Shown here piece by piece: positions 47,142-56,921 of a stretch of 64,000 nucleotides of DNA. The translations under genes were made by a program, and so were the position numbers. This DNA comes from Sphingobacteriales bacterium (GTDB lineage: Bacteria > Bacteroidota > Bacteroidia > Chitinophagales > Chitinophagaceae): positions 1 through 64,000 of the forward strand of contig REAR01000057.1 in NCBI GenBank assembly GCA_004295245.1, read 5' to 3'. The first letter of the stretch is position 1, and each line of letters opens with the position of its first letter. Under the pieces are notes generated by a model, which made no database searches, was not told where the DNA came from, and saw nothing but the letters and a program-made list of their open reading frames with translations.

Positions 47142-50012
47142 TTATTGTTTCAATATTTTTTTTGTAAAAGTATCGTTACCGTTTTTAGCATGCAGGTAAT
47201 AAGTACCTGTGGGCAATGCCTGTATATTGTTAATGGCAAACCTGTTTACCGGAGCAGTTATACTAAAGTTTTCTTTTCTTACAACACGGCCGTTTGCATC
47301 TAGTAACTGCACTGATAGTGTGTTGCGGGAGATAGTGGTAAACTCAAACTGAATTGAAGTGGATACAGGGTTTTGCAATAGTTTAAACTGTGCTTTAGCA
47401 ACTACCCGTATGGCCACTACGCTTGAATAACTGGTAACTCCATCTTTACCTGTAACCTTTAAACGGTAAAAATAAGTAGCCTCCTCTGCTGCAGTTAAAG
47501 CATCGTTATATGTATTGCTGTTCCATTCAGCAATATTGCCAAACGTTTTAATGCTGGTGTAACTATTGCCATTTATACTTCTTTCAAGCTCAACTTTAGC
47601 AACATCATTTATTTGGCTGATATTCCACTTTAGTTCATTATAACTTGTTTTATTACTGCCTGTGAATGTGGTTATTTTTACAGGAAGAATGGTATTGGTT
47701 GCCAAATCACTGATCCATACACTTTTGCCGTGTGTGGCAGCAACCAGTTTATTGTCGGCACTTATCTGAAGATCGAATACCATTGCAGCGTCTGCAAAGC
47801 CAGCATTAAAGTCGAACCAGTTGGCGCCGCGGTTAGGGCTAACATACACACCCAAATCGCAACCCGCGTAAATGATATTAGGGTTTAAAGGGTCTATCAC
47901 AATGGCATTGAAAGGCACATCGGGGAGGCCGGTGCCACGATCGGCCCAAGTGCTGCCGCCATTGCCACTTATATATACATGCGAGCTTCCATACCCACCA
48001 AGGGTAACATAAACGCTGTCATCATTTGTTTCGCTGATGGCAAAATCAAGCACGAAGCGATTGGGCAACCCACTGGTTATATTAGTGAAAGAAGTGCCTC
48101 CGTTGGTAGATTTAAATACAGTTGGATTGCCTACAACGTTTAGCCGGTTATCTGTTCTTTGTGAAAAAGGAGATAAGGAAACATAAAGTTTATTGGCGTT
48201 GGTATTTGAAACTGCCAGTGAGATGGCGGTTTTAAATTGGGCTTCAATATAACTTGTGTTGTTGGCAATAGTGGCATTATTATTTGTCCATGTTGAGCCA
48301 CTGTTAGTAGATTTATGCATGTTGTCGCTGGCTACATATATAGTAGCTGATGAAGCTTTACTCATAGCAACTGGAGACATAAAGCCAGTGCGATCATCGC
48401 CAATAAAAGCCCAACTACTCAGCACCGTTGAATAAGTGCCTGTAACACCTGTTGTTGATTTATTTAGTTTTCTTGCATCGTTTGAAGCATATACAATCTG
48501 ATCATCATTGGGGTCTATTACGGTAGGGCCACCATCGCCGCTGAACTCTTTTGCCCAAGAGGTGCCACCGGAGTACGACCAAACACCATTATCCTGCAGG
48601 CCACCGGCAAAGCGGTTGGCGTTTTGCTTAGATACCCCAAAAGAGGCATAGAATTGCGCAATATTTAAACCATTATTAATTTCATTAAATGTGGGAGAAG
48701 CTGCCAATGCATTAGAAGATCTGAAAACGCCCCCATCATTAGCTACGTAGCAAATATTGCTATTGCTGGGGTCAAATTTAATATCATGATGATCTGCATG
48801 CATGCTTGCCGCAATAGTTGTTGCTGTGGTAGTAGATACCCGGTAACGATAAAAACCTACTCCACCCATTAACAAACTGTCAGGTCGGGATGGTATTATT
48901 GCAACCGTATTTGCAAACCAAAACTGGTATTCGCAGTGGTGCGAGTTTGCTAAACTGGTAAAGGTGCTTCCAAAGTTGGTAGAGCGATACAGTTCAACTT
49001 CGCCGGCATCATCGCGGCCAATGCTTGCATAAACAGTATTGCCACTTAAGTAGGCAAATTTTGTGTACCCACTAAAAGAAGTTGGAAGAACACTGCCAAC
49101 TTTAGTCCAGTTAGTACCACCATCGGTTGTTCTGTAAATACCCTTATCTGCATTAACCAGGTTGCCTACAGCTGCCATCATCTGGTTGGCATTAGTGCTG
49201 TTAATTACCACATCAGAAACATAAATTTTATTTAAGATGGGAGAAACAGCCCAAGTTGCACCAGCATCGGTTGATTTAAATAAGCCGTTAGTGGTACAAG
49301 CATATACAATATTAGAATTGGTAGGGTCAAATTTTATGGCTTGAATACCAAACAGGTTATCGTAATTTTTTACCAGTACCTGAGACCATGTGGTACCACC
49401 ATCGGTACTTCTTAAAATGCCCACACCATAGCTGCCACGTGCTTTCCAGATATTGTAGCCAATATTTGCCGTATCCACTCTGTAGACTTCACCGGTTCCT
49501 GCTAATAAAATATTGCCGTTACTTGGGTGAAATGTAATAGCCGGTACACCCAATACCGGAAAACCTGTATTGACATAAGACCATGATGTGCCACTATTGG
49601 TTGATTTGTAAATGCCGCCACTGGCACTGCCAATAAATAATGTGCTTGTTGTGGTGGGGTGAATGGCAATTGATAAAACACGCCCAACATGCAGGTTGCC
49701 TGCTTGCGACCATGCCCCAAAATTGATGTCATCTGCACCAAATGCACCTGCATTGTCTTCGGTACCGGTAATAACTTCTGGTACTTTCATTGCCTTGGCA
49801 TGTAGCCATGCCTTATAAAATTTATCGTTTAAATCTTTATGATCCGGGTAGGCTCTGGCCTGCCAGAATAATTCCATCTGCCTGTCCGCTCCTTTTTCTT
49901 TTTCCTTCTTTTCTTTTTTTGGAGTAGTAAGTGAAGGAGATGTTTTGAAAAGCGATAAGGCGGCAATGCCAACACAGCCGACAATTGCCCAGCTTAAAAT
50001 AATTTTACGCAT
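47142..50012 (-). CDS. Secreted BNR/sortilin-repeat protein with type IX sorting domain
   Basis: 956 residues. Signal peptide (IILSWAIVGCVGIAALSLF), a Lys/Glu-rich segment, then a series of BNR/Asp-box motifs typical of sortilin-like beta-propellers (STNSGTSW, STDGGTTW, STDAGATW, TTDGGTNW, STNGGTSF, SGNGGSTW). A fibronectin-like region follows (TTFTGSNKTSYNELKWNISQ). The final 80 residues are a T9SS type A sorting domain (VQLLDANGRVVRKENF, LPTGTYYLHAKNG). It is likely secreted and attached to the cell surface, as a possible adhesin or glycan-binding protein. Confidence 0.87.
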   Translation of the reverse strand: MRKIILSWAIVGCVGIAALSLFKTSPSLTTPKKEKKEKEKGADRQMELFWQARAYPDHKDLNDKFYKAWLHAKAMKVPEVITGTEDNAGAFGADDINFGAWSQAGNLHVGRVLSIAIHPTTTSTLFIGSASGGIYKSTNSGTSWSYVNTGFPVLGVPAITFHPSNGNILLAGTGEVYRVDTANIGYNIWKARGSYGVGILRSTDGGTTWSQVLVKNYDNLFGIQAIKFDPTNSNIVYACTTNGLFKSTDAGATWAVSPILNKIYVSDVVINSTNANQMMAAVGNLVNADKGIYRTTDGGTNWTKVGSVLPTSFSGYTKFAYLSGNTVYASIGRDDAGEVELYRSTNFGSTFTSLANSHHCEYQFWFANTVAIIPSRPDSLLMGGVGFYRYRVSTTTATTIAASMHADHHDIKFDPSNSNICYVANDGGVFRSSNALAASPTFNEINNGLNIAQFYASFGVSKQNANRFAGGLQDNGVWSYSGGTSWAKEFSGDGGPTVIDPNDDQIVYASNDARKLNKSTTGVTGTYSTVLSSWAFIGDDRTGFMSPVAMSKASSATIYVASDNMHKSTNSGSTWTNNNATIANNTSYIEAQFKTAISLAVSNTNANKLYVSLSPFSQRTDNRLNVVGNPTVFKSTNGGTSFTNITSGLPNRFVLDFAISETNDDSVYVTLGGYGSSHVYISGNGGSTWADRGTGLPDVPFNAIVIDPLNPNIIYAGCDLGVYVSPNRGANWFDFNAGFADAAMVFDLQISADNKLVAATHGKSVWISDLATNTILPVKITTFTGSNKTSYNELKWNISQINDVAKVELERSINGNSYTSIKTFGNIAEWNSNTYNDALTAAEEATYFYRLKVTGKDGVTSYSSVVAIRVVAKAQFKLLQNPVSTSIQFEFTTISRNTLSVQLLDANGRVVRKENFSITAPVNRFAINNIQALPTGTYYLHAKNGNDTFTKKILKQ

Positions 50013-50046
50013 ACGGTTTCTCAGGATTTTTTTATAGGATTTTAAT

Positions 50047-50077
50047 TTCGGGATGATGTGTTTTGCATCATCCCGAA
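50047..50077 (-). terminator. Strong hairpin between two surface-protein genes
   Basis: TTCGGGATGATG and CATCATCCCGAA form a perfect 12-bp stem with a 7-base loop, directly after the 50083-52686 gene. The sequence beyond it on the minus strand is A/T-mixed rather than a T-run, so it may also be an mRNA-stabilising hairpin. Confidence 0.6.
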
Positions 50078-50082
50078 AAGAG

Positions 50083-52686
50083 TTATTTCTTCAGTAATAT
50101 TTTATGAACAGTGTTACCAGACTCTTTTATAATGTTAACATAGTACACACCATTTGGCATATTCTGTAAACAGTTAGTTTTAATTGAATTATTGCCTGTA
50201 ATTAATTCGGTTGAGGTGAGCCAGATAGTTTTACCATTATTATCTGTTATTTGTACACCTGCTTTTTCTGTTTTACTGGCGTTTACCTGTATGGTAACCT
50301 GTCCTTTTGTTGGGTTAGGCGATACGGTAACAAAACTTTTGTCAATGACTGCTGTTAATGCTTTTACCGCTGTATATCGGGAAGCGCCATCTGCATAATT
50401 TAATTTAATCCGATAGTAGATAGTGCCGCTTATTTTATTTTTATCGTGGTAGTAATACTGATCTGGTTGGTTGTTTTGTTTGCTGCTAATATTATTAATA
50501 GTTAACCATGTAGCTCCGTCTGTACTTTTCTGTATTTCAAAGTTTGTAATGCCGGTTGATTTTTCAACGGCCCAGTCCAAATCAACTTCTTTTAAACTGT
50601 TTTTTTCTGCATTGAAGGTTAGCACTTCTTTGGCTACTAACCAACCCATCAGAACAGGGTAGTCTTCTACTTCTCCATCAGCGTACCAGCCATTCATATT
50701 AGCAGCACCCATGCCAGATGCAGTAGGAGCAATTCTTACCCTTAGAAAGGTGTATAAATCTGTTGTAGGGGGCACTGTAATGCTTAACCAACTAAGATTA
50801 ATATTTTGTGCAGTGCCACTGGTTGAAACGACAGCAGTTTGTGCTTCACTTGCTTCAAATACACCATCACGGTCATAATCTAACCAGGCTACAAGATTTG
50901 CATTGGCCCCGGTATTATTATATGCCGATACTGTAATAAAATAGTTTGTAAAACCCGGCAATAATGCGGGTGCAGCACCCATGCCATCTTCATCTGCACC
51001 ATCGGCGTTAGCGGTTGATGAAGATGTTAGAACAAATTCTCTATCGCAGCTGGCGCCTAAACGTAAATTAACATTGTATTCATGTGTGGCAGGTGCTAAT
51101 GGGTCAGGGTCATAACTTGCAGGAGCATCTCCGAAATCTGATTTTGGACGGAAAGGACCGGCTGCATCTCCGGAGGCACCAATACCTGGCGATAAACCGG
51201 GTGTCCAATTTAAACCAGTACCTGTAATTTTTGTTTTAGGGCCCACACCGCCTGCGCCATTATATACACCTATAGAATCATACGCCCAATATATAGTACC
51301 ATCCCATAATGTAGCATTTTGCCTTGGCCTGTTATAAGCCGGCATGCCAGTATAATTCTGATCCAGATTACCGGTTTGTAAATTATAATGATAGTAATTA
51401 GCCTGGCCTGATCCGTTAGCGCCATCAAAATTATAAAGAATGCCATTGTTGATGGTAAAGTCATTCCAGTCAAATAATGCAGTGCCAGCCCCATCATCCG
51501 CAGGTACTGCAAACACCTGAGCCACATTTACAATACTTCCCGCAGCATTTAATTTGATGCGCCAAATAATGGTCTCACGCCCCGCATTGTTTGAAGCACC
51601 ATTTCCCTCTACCCCAAAGTACAAGCAACTATCATAGTAGCAACAACCAGCAGATTCAACACCTCTGTTAAATGAAGGTATGCCCAGGGTATTTACATCT
51701 GAAACAAACGTACTCATCGTTTCAGTATTGTAATCATATTTTCTTATTGATTTGGTTGAAGCGGGGGTGCTGGTATAATCATACACATAATACATATTAT
51801 GTCCTTTATGGTCGTAGCCCATGCCGTTTACATAGCGGGGTGTGCTTAAATCTTGAAACAGAAAAGTTGCCGCACCTGTGGCCACGTTTATAAATGATAC
51901 TGTATTACTGTCAGGCGTAGCTAATATATAAGCCGGCTGGCCGGTAAATGGCCTTGCATCTGCATAATAGTTTGTTGGAAAACTGTTGTACACACAAGCA
52001 GTAATGTCTGAGAGAAACCAGTTGCCTGCTGTGCCAGACAGATTGATATTAATTGTTTTTACGCCATTAGCTGTAACAGGGCTGTTTCCAGCTATAGATA
52101 TATTTAAAGTACCACGGGTATCTGAATTATTACTCGCATTTCCATCGGCTGTTGCTACAGGAGTGGCTGTACCACTTCCTGCAATAATAACCCTGCCTGC
52201 TGTTAAAACACTCATTGTAATGTTAAGTGGTATCGGAACTCCAGACCCATCGGTTGCAGTAACAGCTGCTATTTGAGAAATATCTATGTCGTATAAACTA
52301 AACTGCACGTTTCTCACCACAGAATCAAAAACAATAGTTACTGTACCATTGCCAGAATAAGAAACATCTGCACCTGTACCAAAAGAACCTGTCTCAGCTG
52401 TGTTTGTGGTGGCTTCTCCATTGTTGGTAATGGTGGCAGAAGGATAGGTAATAGTAAAACGATTTCTGCCAATAGCAAAACCTTGTGTTTCTGCCATTGC
52501 TGTGGTTACATAACCACTATAATTACCACTGGTTACAAGGTAATCCATCAGATCCCAGTTGGCAGAAGCCGTGGTTGAAGTGCCTGGGCATTGTGCCATT
52601 GCAGGTTGATAACTTACCAACATTGTAAGTGATAAAAGAACTGCAAAAACAGAACGCTTTAATAGGGTGTAGACCTTATTTTTCAT
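50083..52686 (-). CDS. Secreted GEVED-domain protein with type IX sorting domain
   Basis: 867 residues. Signal peptide ending at QPAMAQ. An N-terminal beta-sandwich is followed by a propeller-like segment (YILATPDSNTVSFINVATGA) and a GEVED domain with its calcium-type turns (DFGDAPASYD, NADGADEDGMGA, WLDYDRDGVFEASEA, GWYADGEVEDYPVL). A fibronectin-like domain and a T9SS C-terminal domain follow (VTVSPNPTKGQVTIQV, NMPNGVYYVNIIKESG). Lies 70 bases upstream of the BNR gene on the same strand, so both probably form a surface-protein unit. Confidence 0.88.
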   Translation of the reverse strand: MKNKVYTLLKRSVFAVLLSLTMLVSYQPAMAQCPGTSTTASANWDLMDYLVTSGNYSGYVTTAMAETQGFAIGRNRFTITYPSATITNNGEATTNTAETGSFGTGADVSYSGNGTVTIVFDSVVRNVQFSLYDIDISQIAAVTATDGSGVPIPLNITMSVLTAGRVIIAGSGTATPVATADGNASNNSDTRGTLNISIAGNSPVTANGVKTININLSGTAGNWFLSDITACVYNSFPTNYYADARPFTGQPAYILATPDSNTVSFINVATGAATFLFQDLSTPRYVNGMGYDHKGHNMYYVYDYTSTPASTKSIRKYDYNTETMSTFVSDVNTLGIPSFNRGVESAGCCYYDSCLYFGVEGNGASNNAGRETIIWRIKLNAAGSIVNVAQVFAVPADDGAGTALFDWNDFTINNGILYNFDGANGSGQANYYHYNLQTGNLDQNYTGMPAYNRPRQNATLWDGTIYWAYDSIGVYNGAGGVGPKTKITGTGLNWTPGLSPGIGASGDAAGPFRPKSDFGDAPASYDPDPLAPATHEYNVNLRLGASCDREFVLTSSSTANADGADEDGMGAAPALLPGFTNYFITVSAYNNTGANANLVAWLDYDRDGVFEASEAQTAVVSTSGTAQNINLSWLSITVPPTTDLYTFLRVRIAPTASGMGAANMNGWYADGEVEDYPVLMGWLVAKEVLTFNAEKNSLKEVDLDWAVEKSTGITNFEIQKSTDGATWLTINNISSKQNNQPDQYYYHDKNKISGTIYYRIKLNYADGASRYTAVKALTAVIDKSFVTVSPNPTKGQVTIQVNASKTEKAGVQITDNNGKTIWLTSTELITGNNSIKTNCLQNMPNGVYYVNIIKESGNTVHKILLKK

Positions 52687-52724
52687 ACAGGTTGGATTTA
52701 TAAATACTTGATGAAACTATTACT

Positions 52725-52732
52725 CAAAACTA
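52725..52732 (-). promoter_or_regulatory. -7 box of GEVED-domain gene
   Basis: TAGTTTTG on the minus strand matches TAnnTTTG, 38 bases before the ATG. Confidence 0.5.
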
Positions 52733-52904
52733 AGAGTAAACGTATATAGGTGGTAATTATTTCGATTAAGAGATGCTTTTTGTCGGTAAGAGTTAATGGG
52801 CCTTAATAATTGCGTAAGAATCCGTATGGTAATTAGTAGAATCCCTAAACTGTTTAAAAATATTTTTAATAAGTAAGTGTTGCCAAATGTGTTGCGGCAC
52901 ACGC

Positions 52905-53003
52905 TGTGCGACGCAAGAATGTTGCTGTTACTACCAATGCCGGGTAACTATTATTGAGCCAGCTATAAAGCAAAGCCTGTCCGTTGTTGCGTCGCACCCT
53001 TCA
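52905..53003. repeat. Oppositely oriented subfamily A repeats
   Basis: Forward copy CTGTGCGACGCAAGAATGTT (52904-52923) and reverse copy GTTGTTGCGTCGCACCCTTC (52983-53002). Unlike the other pairs, here the hairpin cores face inward and the heads outward. Confidence 0.75.
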
Positions 53004-53056
53004 TTGGCAACAAAAAGCCCAGCTATTGATGCACACCATGTTTAGGCACAATATTG

Positions 53057-53064
53057 TACATTTG
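53057..53064 (+). promoter_or_regulatory. -7 box of pdxA
   Basis: TACATTTG matches TAnnTTTG, 22 bases before the ATG. Confidence 0.5.
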
Positions 53065-53086
53065 ACCCTTATTAAAAACTAACCAT

Positions 53087-54172
53087 ATGAACAGGCCTGT
53101 AATTGGTATTTCTTGCGGAGATATAAATGGCATTGGCATTGAACTTATCATTAAAGCAATGGCCGACCAGCGCCTTTTAGAAATATGCACACCGGTTATT
53201 TTTGCTTCTAATAAAGTAATTAATTTTTACCGTAAAGCCGTTCCGGAAATAAACTTTAATTACCAAAGTACTAAGGAACTAAACCGCATTAGCCATAAAC
53301 AAATTAATATTTTTAATTGTTGGGAAGATGAAATTGCTATTAACCCAGGAGTGCTGAATGAAATTGGCGGTCAATACGCTGTAAAATCTTTAGTGGCGGC
53401 TGCAACGGCACTAAAGGAAAATAAAATACAGGGCCTTGTAACAGCCCCCATCCACAAAAAAAATACACAGAGCGAGGGGTTTAATTTTACTGGCCATACA
53501 CCTTACCTTAAGCATTTATACAATGCCAAAGATGTGGTAATGCTAATGGTGGCAGAAAATATGCGGGTAGGTCTGGTAACAGAACATGTGCCCGTTGCAG
53601 AAGCCGCTAAGTATATTACTAAAGAAGGTATTGTTTCTAAACTGGGTATTTTAAAAGATAGTTTACTAAAGGATTTTGGAATTGATAAACCTAAAATTGC
53701 AGTGTTGGGGTTAAACCCGCATGCCGGCGATGAAGGTTTAATAGGCAAAGAAGAAGAAGAGATTATTAAACCAGCTATTAAAGATTTTAAACAGAGCAAT
53801 AGTAATGTTATTGTGTACGGCCCATATAGTGCAGATGCTTTTTTTGCAAGAGGTCAATATCAAAAATTTGATGCGGTGCTGGCCATGTACCACGATCAGG
53901 GTTTGATTCCGTTTAAATCTCTGGCTATGGGAGAAGGTGTAAATTACACTGCCGGTTTGCAAGGTGTTAGAACCTCTCCAGACCATGGTACTGCATTTGA
54001 CATTGCCGGTAAAAATAAAGCAGATGTAGACTCTTTTCTTGCCGCCATTTTTACTTGTGTAGATATTATTGAACAGCGTATGGAGTATGAAGAAAATCGT
54101 AAAAACCCTTTGAAGCGGGTTACCGATAAATTATTAGCTGGCGCTGTGGATGAGCGCATTGATGAAGGATAA
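53087..54172 (+). CDS. pdxA: 4-hydroxythreonine-4-phosphate dehydrogenase
   Basis: 361 residues, slightly longer than the E. coli enzyme. It oxidises 4-phosphohydroxy-L-threonine in pyridoxal phosphate synthesis (DXP-dependent route). Family stretches visible are ISCGDINGIGIELI at the N-terminus, GLVTAPIHKKN, FTGHTPYL, GLNPHAGDEGLIGKEE, AMYHDQGLIPFKSL and RTSPDHGTAFDIAG; the His residues of these motifs bind the metal. The gene is monocistronic and convergent with the LolA-like gene, with 2 bases between stop codons. Confidence 0.95.
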   Translation: MNRPVIGISCGDINGIGIELIIKAMADQRLLEICTPVIFASNKVINFYRKAVPEINFNYQSTKELNRISHKQINIFNCWEDEIAINPGVLNEIGGQYAVKSLVAAATALKENKIQGLVTAPIHKKNTQSEGFNFTGHTPYLKHLYNAKDVVMLMVAENMRVGLVTEHVPVAEAAKYITKEGIVSKLGILKDSLLKDFGIDKPKIAVLGLNPHAGDEGLIGKEEEEIIKPAIKDFKQSNSNVIVYGPYSADAFFARGQYQKFDAVLAMYHDQGLIPFKSLAMGEGVNYTAGLQGVRTSPDHGTAFDIAGKNKADVDSFLAAIFTCVDIIEQRMEYEENRKNPLKRVTDKLLAGAVDERIDEG

Positions 54173-54174
54173 AA

Positions 54175-54867
54175 TTAATTAAACACGGCATCACTTATAC
54201 CTTTATTTATTTCATAAGTGCTGTAGGTAATTTCTATTTTACCCCGCTGGTCTTGTTTTCCGGCGGGTTTCTTTTTTTCCGAACCGTCATCATAATCAAA
54301 TGTTACGCCTTTGGGTAATTTGTATTCGCTGGTATTAAATGTAAAAATCACCTTGTCGGGCAGGGCATAAGTGGCGTATTTATTATACATTAACTGCAGT
54401 TCATGCGTGCCATTCTCCCGGGTGGTAGTTTTAGCCTGTAGTACCAAAAGCCGGGCTACATCAATATATAATGTTGATAATACCACTTCGCTATTTTCTT
54501 CTGTTGGCAACAGTTTAATAACCCGTACTGTAATGCCGCTTAAGGTTGAAGTGCCTGCATCTAAAGCCTGGTAATTACCTTTTAAAACGGTATTTAAGCT
54601 AATGCTTACTGTGCCTTTGGGCACCAGCGATATGCCTTTCTCGTTCTTTATTTTAAGCTTATCAGGCTTTTTAAAATAAACAGTTACCTGAGAGTTGGGT
54701 GCTTTTAAAAAACTGATATTAGTTTTCATTTCACCCGTAGCCTTGTAGTTATTTACCTGCTCCAGTTTTAATTTTACTTTCTCAATTAATTGTTCGGGTG
54801 TTACGGCTTGTGCCTGAGAAACAAGGGCGGTAAAAATTAGCGGTATAAATAACAAAGCGTGTTTCAT
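54175..54867 (-). CDS. LolA-like exported protein
   Basis: 230 residues. Signal peptide (ALLFIPLIFTALVSQAQA) followed by one beta-rich domain resembling LolA/LolB or the DUF4292/outer-membrane lipoprotein-sorting families (VNNYKATGEMKTNISFLKAP, VTVYFKKPDKLKIKNEKG). It probably binds lipid or a lipoprotein acyl chain in the periplasm. The gene lies 30 bases downstream of the ABC-2 permease on the same strand, which may link it to an envelope transport process (inference). Confidence 0.75.
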   Translation of the reverse strand: MKHALLFIPLIFTALVSQAQAVTPEQLIEKVKLKLEQVNNYKATGEMKTNISFLKAPNSQVTVYFKKPDKLKIKNEKGISLVPKGTVSISLNTVLKGNYQALDAGTSTLSGITVRVIKLLPTEENSEVVLSTLYIDVARLLVLQAKTTTRENGTHELQLMYNKYATYALPDKVIFTFNTSEYKLPKGVTFDYDDGSEKKKPAGKQDQRGKIEITYSTYEINKGISDAVFN

Positions 54868-54897
54868 TAAATATTTTTTTACTACTGTCTTTTACAG

Positions 54898-55779
54898 CTA
54901 GCTTAAAATGTCTTTTCTTTTAAATATTGAAATAGCGGCGCCAACAAATAAAACAATATAGCTTAATAGAACTGCCATGCTTTTTAAAACAGCTGGCAGG
55001 TTTTCAATAGAACCGGGTATGCTGGTTCCTTCACCATCTGTTTTTAAATAAAAGAAACCTTTCCAGGCCAGCATATGAGAAGTAAACAGATAAGGCTTCA
55101 CCGTGCGGTCGTATAAAGGTATTTGCATTTCAGAAAGAATGGTAAATACAATTACAATACTGATGGTTGCAACAATGGGCCCAATAGAATTATCTGCAAA
55201 AATGGAAAGTAAAAATGCCAGCGCTGCCACGGTGGTAAGTGCTACTGTGGCATAACCAAATGCAGCAATATAGCGCCAAAGTACATCGTCTTTCTTTATA
55301 ACTTCAATCACATCGTTACGGGCAACTATTATATCATTGGTGTCAAATAAATAAATGCTTAAGGCCAATGCCAGCAAGGCCATCCATAATAAAAGCATTG
55401 CGGTATAGATAGTGGCTGCAAAAAACTTAGCCAGCATTAATTGCGTTCTGCTTATTGGTTTTGTAGCCAGCAAACGCAGGGTGCCCATATTTGCCTCTCC
55501 GGCTACTAAATCTCCGGCCACCAGGGCAATTAATAATGGAATATGTATGAGCAGTAAGTTTAAAATAACAAAGCAAATAAAAAAGCCATTCAAAATATTA
55601 TCAAATGGTATTTCTAAGGAGTCTTTCAAACTGCCCAGCACAAACTCAATATAAGAACGGCCATCAAATTTTAGCGCAACCTGTATTATAAGTACCATGG
55701 CAGCAATGGCACCAAAACTAATATAGGTGCGTGGCTTGCGAAAAATTTTAAACAATTCAATTTGTAAAAGTTGCCACAT
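54898..55779 (-). CDS. ABC-2 type transporter permease
   Basis: 293 residues with six hydrophobic helices (one near the N-terminus, then four grouped between residues 65 and 225, and a final one). The motif GEANMGTLRLLATKPISRTQ after the second helix is the usual ABC-2 signature. The N-terminus (LLQIELFKIFRKPRTYIS) matches NatB/YhaP-type permeases. It overlaps the upstream ATPase gene by 23 bases, so both are made together. Substrate unknown. Confidence 0.85.
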   Translation of the reverse strand: MWQLLQIELFKIFRKPRTYISFGAIAAMVLIIQVALKFDGRSYIEFVLGSLKDSLEIPFDNILNGFFICFVILNLLLIHIPLLIALVAGDLVAGEANMGTLRLLATKPISRTQLMLAKFFAATIYTAMLLLWMALLALALSIYLFDTNDIIVARNDVIEVIKKDDVLWRYIAAFGYATVALTTVAALAFLLSIFADNSIGPIVATISIVIVFTILSEMQIPLYDRTVKPYLFTSHMLAWKGFFYLKTDGEGTSIPGSIENLPAVLKSMAVLLSYIVLFVGAAISIFKRKDILS

Positions 55780-56689
55780 GTTGATTGTTGCCGGTTAGTG
55801 ATAAAAAATATTCTTCTAAAGAATTGCCAGGTTGTAAACCCAGCACTGGTATATTTAAGGCCACCAGTTCCTTATTTAATAGTGCCACCTGTTCTTTATG
55901 CACCTGAAATGTAATACTGGTTCCACTGGTTTTAGTTATTGCGCTTTCCCACTTGCAGTCTTTAAGCCGGCTTAACGCAGCACTAACATCATCAGTACTT
56001 AGCTTAACAATGGTTTTTGCAGGGTCAAACAATTCAGTCACACTTCCTTCAGCCATTTTTTTCCCTTTATCAATAATCAGCATACGGGTAGCTACCTGTT
56101 CTATTTCGCTTAACAGGTGAGACGATACAATAACGGTTTTTTTAAGCTGCCTGCTAAGATGTAAGATAAGATTGCGGATGTCTGCAATACCCTGTGGGTC
56201 TAAGCCATTCGTTGGCTCATCCAAAATAATCAAACGCGGGTTATGTACTAATGCTACTGCAATACCCAGTCGCTGTTTCATTCCCTGAGAGTAGGTTTTT
56301 ACTTTACTGGCAGCTCTATCGGCCAAACCAACTACTTCCAATTGATCCATCAATTGGTTTTTGGTAAGCCGCAATCCGCTCATTTTACCAAACAGTGCAA
56401 GGTTTTCGTAGCCTGATAAATATTTATAAAGATCGGGTCTTTCAATAACAGCACCTACCTGTTGCAAAATTTCTCTACGGTGTTGCCGCAGGTTCATACC
56501 AAACAGCTCCATAGTTCCGCTGGTGGGTGCTATCAGCGTTAACAACATTCTTATAGTGGTAGATTTGCCTGCCCCGTTTTGCCCTAAAAAGCCATATACA
56601 TCTGCTTCTTCTACTGTAAAAGAAAGGTCAGATACGGCTTTAAAATCTTTAAAAGTCTTATTTAAATTTTTTATTGAAACTACCGGCAT
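55757..56689 (-). CDS. ABC transporter ATP-binding protein
   Basis: 310 residues. Walker A GQNGAGKSTT, signature TYSQGMKQRLGIAVALVH, Walker B PRLIILDEPTNGLD and H-loop VSSHLLSEIEQ are all intact. The C-terminal accessory domain fits the DrrA/NatA-type subfamily paired with ABC-2 permeases, which export drugs, sodium or lipids. It is first of a three-gene operon (ATPase, permease, LolA-like). Confidence 0.92.
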   Translation of the reverse strand: MPVVSIKNLNKTFKDFKAVSDLSFTVEEADVYGFLGQNGAGKSTTIRMLLTLIAPTSGTMELFGMNLRQHRREILQQVGAVIERPDLYKYLSGYENLALFGKMSGLRLTKNQLMDQLEVVGLADRAASKVKTYSQGMKQRLGIAVALVHNPRLIILDEPTNGLDPQGIADIRNLILHLSRQLKKTVIVSSHLLSEIEQVATRMLIIDKGKKMAEGSVTELFDPAKTIVKLSTDDVSAALSRLKDCKWESAITKTSGTSITFQVHKEQVALLNKELVALNIPVLGLQPGNSLEEYFLSLTGNNQHVATFTN

Positions 56690-56790
56690 ATTGGGTGCGT
56701 TGTTGCAATTTACGGCCTTATAACAGGTTGCAGGTGAAATTTGTTGTAAGTATAAAAATAAAATTATTTGATAACCGGCATTTGTTTTTC

Positions 56791-56822
56791 ATAGCAGCAT
56801 CCTTGCCACGCTCGGTTCAACG
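56791..56822 (-). repeat. Intergenic repeat, subfamily B
   Basis: Reverse copy (ATAGCAGCATCCTTGCCACG then CTCGGTTCAAC); on the minus strand it aligns end-to-end with the forward B-type element, with three or four changes. Confidence 0.78.
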
Positions 56823-56921
56823 GCAATGCATAATGCGACAGGCAATACTTAATACTACCCTCTTTAAAGCCGTGTTCCCGCTATTTGTAAATTGGTTTAT
56901 GTAAATTTTGCTATTGGCTAT

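Larger units (their letters stand above)
52687..53086. other. 400-base divergent intergenic region
   Basis: Holds the promoter of the GEVED gene (52725-52732), a poorly conserved A/T-rich stretch, two subfamily A repeats in opposite orientation (52905-52925 and 52981-53003) and the pdxA promoter box (53057-53064). No convincing gene was found in it. Confidence 0.7.
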
